DNA of 64,000 nucleotides from Candidatus Acetothermia bacterium (GTDB taxonomy: Bacteria > Bipolaricaulota > Bipolaricaulia > RBG-16-55-9 > JANLFV01). The notes under the pieces are model-generated. The model saw only the letters and a program-made list of their open reading frames with translations. It searched no databases and was not told where the DNA came from. Every line of letters starts with the position of its first letter. The stretch's first letter is position 1. Positions 60,198 to 64,000 of this stretch are shown one piece after another. The DNA lies in the NCBI GenBank assembly GCA_024653345.1, contig JANLFV010000004.1, positions 1 through 64,000 of the forward strand, given 5' to 3'. The position numbers were made by a program, and so were the translations under genes.

Positions 60198-60226
60198 TTG
60201 CAGCGCAGGGCGGGGGCAGCTATATT
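60198..60226 (+). promoter_or_regulatory. promoter of the BCAM0308-like operon
   Basis: TTGCAG (60198-60203), 17-base spacer, TATATT (60221-60226). The short leader carries GAGGTGAT before the ATG at 60249. Confidence 0.6.
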
Positions 60227-60248
60227 GATCCTATGCGAGGTGATCACG

Positions 60249-60728
60249 ATGAGGGAGCGGCGCGCCGATATCGGTGCTGAGCGGAAGAGCCCCTACCGGG
60301 AGGAACGGAAGTTCCCCGAACCGACGATCTGCCCCCGCTGCGGGCTGGTCTATCTCGGCGGTGGCTGGCAGCAGGCCAAGGGCGAGCTGCCTAAGGAGGC
60401 GAACAAGGAGCTCTGCCCCGCCTGTCGGCGCGAGACCGATCGCTACCCCGGCGGGATCGTCTACCTCTCCGGCGGCTACCTCTGGGCCAAGGAGAGCGAG
60501 ATCATGAACATCGTCAAGAACCAGGAGGAGCAGGCCAAGGCCAAGCGCCCGCTCCAGCGGATCATGTGGGTGGAGAGGAAGGACGAGGGGATCGAGATCG
60601 CCACGACCAATCAGCATCTCGCCCGCCGGATCGGACGGGCCATCAACTCGGCCCACGCCGGCGCTCTCGTGATCAAGCAGAAGGCGGGGGAGAACTTCGT
60701 CCGGATCTATTGGGAGCGGGAGGGATGA
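60249..60728 (+). CDS. BCAM0308-like / NMD3-like zinc protein
   Basis: 159 residues. It has a two-CxxC zinc ribbon (CPRCGLVYLGGGWQ and CPACRRETDRYPGG) followed by an alpha/beta part (RIMWVERKDEGIEIATTNQH, RRIGRAINSAHAGALVI). This matches the BCAM0308 family, whose fold resembles part of the archaeal/eukaryotic ribosome-export factor NMD3. The function is unknown. Its stop overlaps the start of the cyclodeaminase gene (ATGA). It is divergent from a regulator gene. Confidence 0.8.
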   Translation: MRERRADIGAERKSPYREERKFPEPTICPRCGLVYLGGGWQQAKGELPKEANKELCPACRRETDRYPGGIVYLSGGYLWAKESEIMNIVKNQEEQAKAKRPLQRIMWVERKDEGIEIATTNQHLARRIGRAINSAHAGALVIKQKAGENFVRIYWEREG

Positions 60729-61345
60729 GCCGGCTCGACCAGCCGCTCGGGCTCCTCCTTGAGGAGCTCGCCTCGAGCTCGCCGACCCCCGGCGGGGGAG
60801 CGGCGGCGGCCCTCGCCGGTGCGCTCGCCGCGGCACTCACCGCGATGGTCGCCAGCCTCACTCAAGGGAAGAAGGGCTACGAGGCGGCCCAGCCGGAGAT
60901 GGAGAGGATAGCGCGGGAGGCCGGGGCATTGCGTGACCGGCTCGCGCGGCTGCTGGAGGAGGACGTCGCCGCCTTCGAGGGCGTGGTGGCCGCCCATCGC
61001 CTCCCCAGGGCCGACCCGGCCCGCGCGCTCAGCGTCGAGGAGGCCCTCAAGCGCGCCTCTCGCGTCCCCCTGGAGACCGCCGAGAGTTGCCTCGGCGTCC
61101 TGCGGTTGGCAAAGATCGCCGCAGCACGGGGGAAGAAGGAGGCCGTGACCGATGCCGGAGCCGCGGTGGCCCTGGCCTATGCCGGACTGGAGGCAGCCTT
61201 GCTCAATGTGAGAGTGAACCTGCTGGCGATCCAGGACGAGGCGTTTGCCGCAGAACATTCCGAGCGAGCTGAAGCGCTCGCCACTGCCGGCAGCCGACTG
61301 AAAGGGGAAGCATTGAAACTGGTGCAAGAGAGGATGGAAGGGTGA
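60725..61345 (+). CDS. FTCD/FchA-type cyclodeaminase family protein
   Basis: 206-residue helical protein of the formiminotransferase-cyclodeaminase family: SSSPTPGGGAAAALAGALAA (residues about 17-36), MVASLTQGKKGYE, DVAAFEGVVAA, VTDAGAAVALAYAGLEAALLN. Stand-alone members act as methenyl-THF cyclohydrolase (FchA) in one-carbon metabolism of anaerobes, or as formimino-THF cyclodeaminase in purine and histidine breakdown. Both roles would fit this genome. It is tightly packed between BCAM0308 and surE genes. Confidence 0.85.
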   Translation: MSRLDQPLGLLLEELASSSPTPGGGAAAALAGALAAALTAMVASLTQGKKGYEAAQPEMERIAREAGALRDRLARLLEEDVAAFEGVVAAHRLPRADPARALSVEEALKRASRVPLETAESCLGVLRLAKIAAARGKKEAVTDAGAAVALAYAGLEAALLNVRVNLLAIQDEAFAAEHSERAEALATAGSRLKGEALKLVQERMEG

Positions 61346-62124
61346 AGTTCCTGCTGACGAACGACGACGGGATCGGCGCTCCGGGGCTCGTGGCCCTCGC
61401 AGTTGAGCTGGGGAAGCTGGGCGAGGTCTTGATCGTCGCTCCGGAGCGGGAGATGAGCGGCTCCGGGCACGCCTTCACCAGGCACTCTCCGCTGCGGCTC
61501 CGCCGATTCCACATGGACGGGAGGCTCTTCGGCTATGCGACGACCGGGACGCCGGCCGATTCGGTCAAGCTCGGCCTGTTCCTAGCCAAACGCCAGGTCG
61601 ACTGGGTGATCTCGGGGATCAACCGCGGGGGAAACCTGGGCGTGGACCTCTTCTACTCTGGGACCGTCTCCGGGGCGATCGAGGGGGCGATCGACGGCTT
61701 CCCCGCGATCGCCTTCTCCCTCCCGACAAAGGAGTATCGCTACCCCGACGAGCCGCGGTTCGGCGAGGCAGCCGCGATCGCGCGCGAACTGCTCGAGCAG
61801 CTGATCCGCCGCGGGCCGCTACCGCGCCGACTCTGCCTCAATGTCAACATCCCCAACCTCCCGCGCGAGCAGATCCGCGGGGTCAGGCTCGCCGCCCAGG
61901 CCCTCCAGCGCTATGACGACGATTTCGCCGTTGGGGCGGACCCGTTCGGCGAGCGATACTACTGGCTGAGCGGCGGGGCGGTCGAGGAGGATCATCGCGA
62001 GGACTCTGATCTGGTCGGGATCAGAGACGGTCGGGTCACGATCACCCCGCTCCGGATCGACCTCACCGACTGGGAGCTGCTGGAGAAGATGCGGGAATGG
62101 GAGCTGAGCCTTTCCGCGAGGTAG
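61342..62124 (+). CDS. surE: 5'/3'-nucleotidase SurE
   Basis: 260 residues. LLTNDDGIGAPGLVAL at the N-terminus holds the metal-binding aspartates, then VAPEREMSGSGHAFT, GTPADSVKLGL, WVISGINRGGNLGVDLFYSGTV and EGAIDGFPAIAFS. SurE dephosphorylates nucleoside monophosphates and polyphosphate, and would feed nucleosides to the deaminases here. The start is GTG at 61342, overlapping the previous stop (GTGA). Confidence 0.95.
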   Translation: MKFLLTNDDGIGAPGLVALAVELGKLGEVLIVAPEREMSGSGHAFTRHSPLRLRRFHMDGRLFGYATTGTPADSVKLGLFLAKRQVDWVISGINRGGNLGVDLFYSGTVSGAIEGAIDGFPAIAFSLPTKEYRYPDEPRFGEAAAIARELLEQLIRRGPLPRRLCLNVNIPNLPREQIRGVRLAAQALQRYDDDFAVGADPFGERYYWLSGGAVEEDHREDSDLVGIRDGRVTITPLRIDLTDWELLEKMREWELSLSAR

Positions 62125-62906
62125 CCCTCGAGGCGGCGCGCGCGGCGGGTGAGCTCCTCCGGGAGGGCTTCGGCGCGAACCAGCGGTTCGCCCTCAAGAG
62201 CAGCCGGCTCGACCTGGTGACCGAATACGATCGCCGCTCGGAAGCCTTGATCGTCGACAAGATCGGGGCGCGCTTCCCTGACCACGAGATCCTCGCCGAG
62301 GAGAGCAGCGCCTCACTCCGCGGGACTGGCTCGCCCTACCGCTGGCTCATTGACCCCTTGGATGGGACGACGAACTTCGCCCACGGCTACCCGATCTTCG
62401 CGGTCTCAATCGCCCTCGCGCGAGATGATGAACCGCTCCTCGGGGTGGTCTACAACCCGGTCCTGGACGAGCTCTTCTTCGCCGAGCGGGGGAGGGGGGC
62501 AATGCTCAACGGCAGGCCGATCCGGGTCTCCGGGATAGATAAGCTCGGCCAGGCCCTCCTCGCCACCGGCTTCCCCTATGATCCGGGGCAGATCGGGCTG
62601 AACCTCGAGCTCTTCGAGCGGTTCATCTACCGGGCCCAAGCGATCAGGCGCGACGGCTCGGCGGCCCTCAACCTCTGCTATGTCGCCTGCGGGCGGTTCG
62701 ACGGCTTCTGGGAGCTGGACCTGCGGCCCTGGGACATCGCCGCGGGGGCCCTGATCGTCCGCGAGGCCGGTGGAGAGGTCACGGCCTTCTCCGGCGGGGA
62801 GCTCGACCTCTACGGGAACGAAGTCCTCGCCTCGAACGGGAAGATCCACCAAGAGATGGTGGCCGTCCTTCGAGGGGGCCTTGACTTCCCTTCCGAAGGG
62901 GAATAG
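62097..62906 (+). CDS. inositol monophosphatase family protein (SuhB-like)
   Basis: 269 residues. Metal-binding motifs are ILAEESSA near residue 64, WLIDPLDGTTNFAHGYPIFAV near 82, and ELDLRPWDIAAGALIVREAGG near 205. The family covers inositol monophosphatase, fructose-1,6-bisphosphatase and 3'(2'),5'-bisphosphate nucleotidase; which applies cannot be told. It overlaps surE by 28 bases. The asnS promoter is embedded in its 3' end. Confidence 0.9.
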   Translation: MGAEPFREVALEAARAAGELLREGFGANQRFALKSSRLDLVTEYDRRSEALIVDKIGARFPDHEILAEESSASLRGTGSPYRWLIDPLDGTTNFAHGYPIFAVSIALARDDEPLLGVVYNPVLDELFFAERGRGAMLNGRPIRVSGIDKLGQALLATGFPYDPGQIGLNLELFERFIYRAQAIRRDGSAALNLCYVACGRFDGFWELDLRPWDIAAGALIVREAGGEVTAFSGGELDLYGNEVLASNGKIHQEMVAVLRGGLDFPSEGE

Positions 62907-62909
62907 ACT
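62881..62909 (+). promoter_or_regulatory. promoter of asnS, leaderless
   Basis: TTGACT (62881-62886), 17-base spacer, TAGACT (62904-62909), overlapping the suhB-like stop codon. The ATG at 62919 is ten bases after the -10 box. Confidence 0.6.
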
Positions 62910-62918
62910 CTCTCCCTG

Positions 62919-64000
62919 ATGGAGGGCCAAACTTACATCGAGGAGATCGCGGATAAAGTCGGCCAGGAGGTCCTGCTCTGCGGCTGGCTCTACAACCGCC
63001 GCTCGAGCGGGAAGATCCAGTTCCTCCTCGTCCGGGACGGGACCGGGATCATTCAATGTGTCCTGGTCAAGGGCGAGGTCCCCGATGAGGTCTTCGAGCT
63101 GGCCGAGCGGCTCACACAAGAGTCCTCGATCAAGGTCCGCGGGGTAGTCCGAGCCGACCCCCGGGCCCCCGGGGGCTTCGAGCTGGCGGTCACGGGGCTA
63201 GAGTTGGTCCACCTGGCCGAAGAATACCCGATCGGGAAGAAGGAGCACGGGATCGGCTTCCTGATGGACCACCGGCACCTCTGGCTCCGCTCCTCCCTCC
63301 AGGTCCCGATCCTCCGCGTCCGCCATGAGGTCTTGCAGGCGATCCGGGACTTCTTCAACGAGCGGGGGTTCATCGCCACCGAGGCCCCGATCCTCACCCC
63401 CGCGGCCGTGGAGGGGACGACTACCCTCTTCGAGGTCAACTACTTCGATGAGAAGGCCTATCTCACCCAGAGCGGCCAGCTCTACCTTGAGGCCACGGCG
63501 ATGGCCCTGGGGAGGGTCTACTGGATCGGGCCGACCTTCCGGGCCGAGCGGTCGAAGACGCGGAAGCACCTGACAGAATTCTGGATGGCCGAGGCCGAGA
63601 TGGCCTACTTCGACCATGACGACAACTTGAGACTGCAGGAGGAGCTGGTCCGCTACCTCGTCCAGCGGGTGAGTGAGCGGCGGCGGAGAGAGCTGGAGGA
63701 GTTGGAGCGGGATGTCGACCTCCTCCGGTCAGAGGTCGAGGGCCCCTTTGCCCGGATCACCTACGATGAGTCCCTAGAGATCCTGAAGCAGAAGGGGCTC
63801 GAGCTCCCCTGGGGGAAGGACTTCGGGGCCCTGGAGGAGGAGGCCTTGGGGGACCACTTCGGGAGGCCGGTCTTCGTCGAGGCCCTCCCCGCGGAGATGA
63901 AGGCCTTCTACATGGAGCCGATGCCCGAGAACCCCGAGCTAGTCCTGGCCGCGGACCTGATCGTCCCCGAGGGGTATGGGGAGCTGATCGGCGGGAGCCA
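62919..64000 (+). CDS. asnS: asparaginyl-tRNA synthetase, 3' end outside window
   Basis: About 360 codons are visible before the window ends, with no stop. An N-terminal OB-type anticodon-binding domain ([20 protein letters not shown]) leads to a class II synthetase core: motif 1 region [54 protein letters not shown], motif 2 [15 protein letters not shown], and [12 protein letters not shown]. The ..[10 protein letters not shown].. and FWMAEAEM blocks favour asparagine over aspartate specificity. It makes Asn-tRNA directly. Confidence 0.9.
   Translation, partial: MEGQTYIEEIADKVGQEVLLCGWLYNRRSSGKIQFLLVRDGTGIIQCVLVKGEVPDEVFELAERLTQESSIKVRGVVRADPRAPGGFELAVTGLELVHLAEEYPIGKKEHGIGFLMDHRHLWLRSSLQVPILRVRHEVLQAIRDFFNERGFIATEAPILTPAAVEGTTTLFEVNYFDEKAYLTQSGQLYLEATAMALGRVYWIGPTFRAERSKTRKHLTEFWMAEAEMAYFDHDDNLRLQEELVRYLVQRVSERRRRELEELERDVDLLRSEVEGPFARITYDESLEILKQKGLELPWGKDFGALEEEALGDHFGRPVFVEALPAEMKAFYMEPMPENPELVLAADLIVPEGYGELIGGS

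Overview
The window is about 64 kb of high-GC bacterial chromosome with dense, often overlapping genes (many ATGA/TGATG junctions). It has no transposase, no integrase and no CRISPR array. The gene content suggests an anaerobic or microaerophilic, probably diderm and possibly thermophilic bacterium from a deep lineage. Pointers are Tat and Sec exported proteins, FeoABC, a molybdenum hydroxylase, NifX/MinD-type metal-cluster genes, a DPS-like di-iron protein, an archaeal-style DRG GTPase and a folate cyclodeaminase. Bipolaricaulota/Acetothermia or a Thermus-like relative would fit, but this is a guess from gene content only.

Layout. 1-615: decayed gene and palindromic repeat. 616-3779: rarA, an alkyltransferase-like gene, a MEMO-like gene and a membrane protein. 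3848-17638: a LarA-like gene, then a long minus-strand housekeeping run (ddl, aminotransferase, tlyA, exonuclease, coaE, creatininase family, yggT; then eno, ftsB-like, dnaE, yvcK). 17734-26732: heterodimeric ABC exporter, DRG GTPase, MenA/UbiA prenyltransferase, two-component system and a secreted unknown. 26729-33009: NAD kinase, an SsuABC-type importer, zinc alcohol dehydrogenase, adenosine deaminase and a membrane unknown. 33180-36222: Fur-family regulator with feoA, feoB and a feoC-like gene under a strong promoter with a Nur/Fur-like box. 36547-46210: purine island made of a BMP-family nucleoside ABC importer, adenine deaminase and a FAD-less molybdenum hydroxylase. 46279-53229: eleven-gene metal-cluster island (DUF134, DUF5320, NifX, DPS-like ferritin, two MinD-ferredoxin ATPases, DUF364, Mrp, radical SAM). 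53316-64000: MBL-fold protein, tRNA-Leu(CAG) with an adjoining Tat protein, two tandem acyl-CoA synthetases, xseAB, a regulator/Cys-protein divergent pair, cyclodeaminase, surE, an inositol-monophosphatase family gene and the start of asnS.

How it works together. The purine island, adenosine deaminase and SurE suggest scavenging and breakdown of nucleosides. The metal island has the parts expected for building, carrying and storing an iron, molybdenum or mixed-metal sulfur cluster, yet no nitrogenase gene is present. It is the best candidate here for an incompletely described system. A recurrent regulatory theme is a sigma70-type promoter (TTGnnn-N17-TAnnnT) whose -10 ends only 7-10 bases before the start codon. 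This is seen at nine genes and implies widespread leaderless mRNAs.
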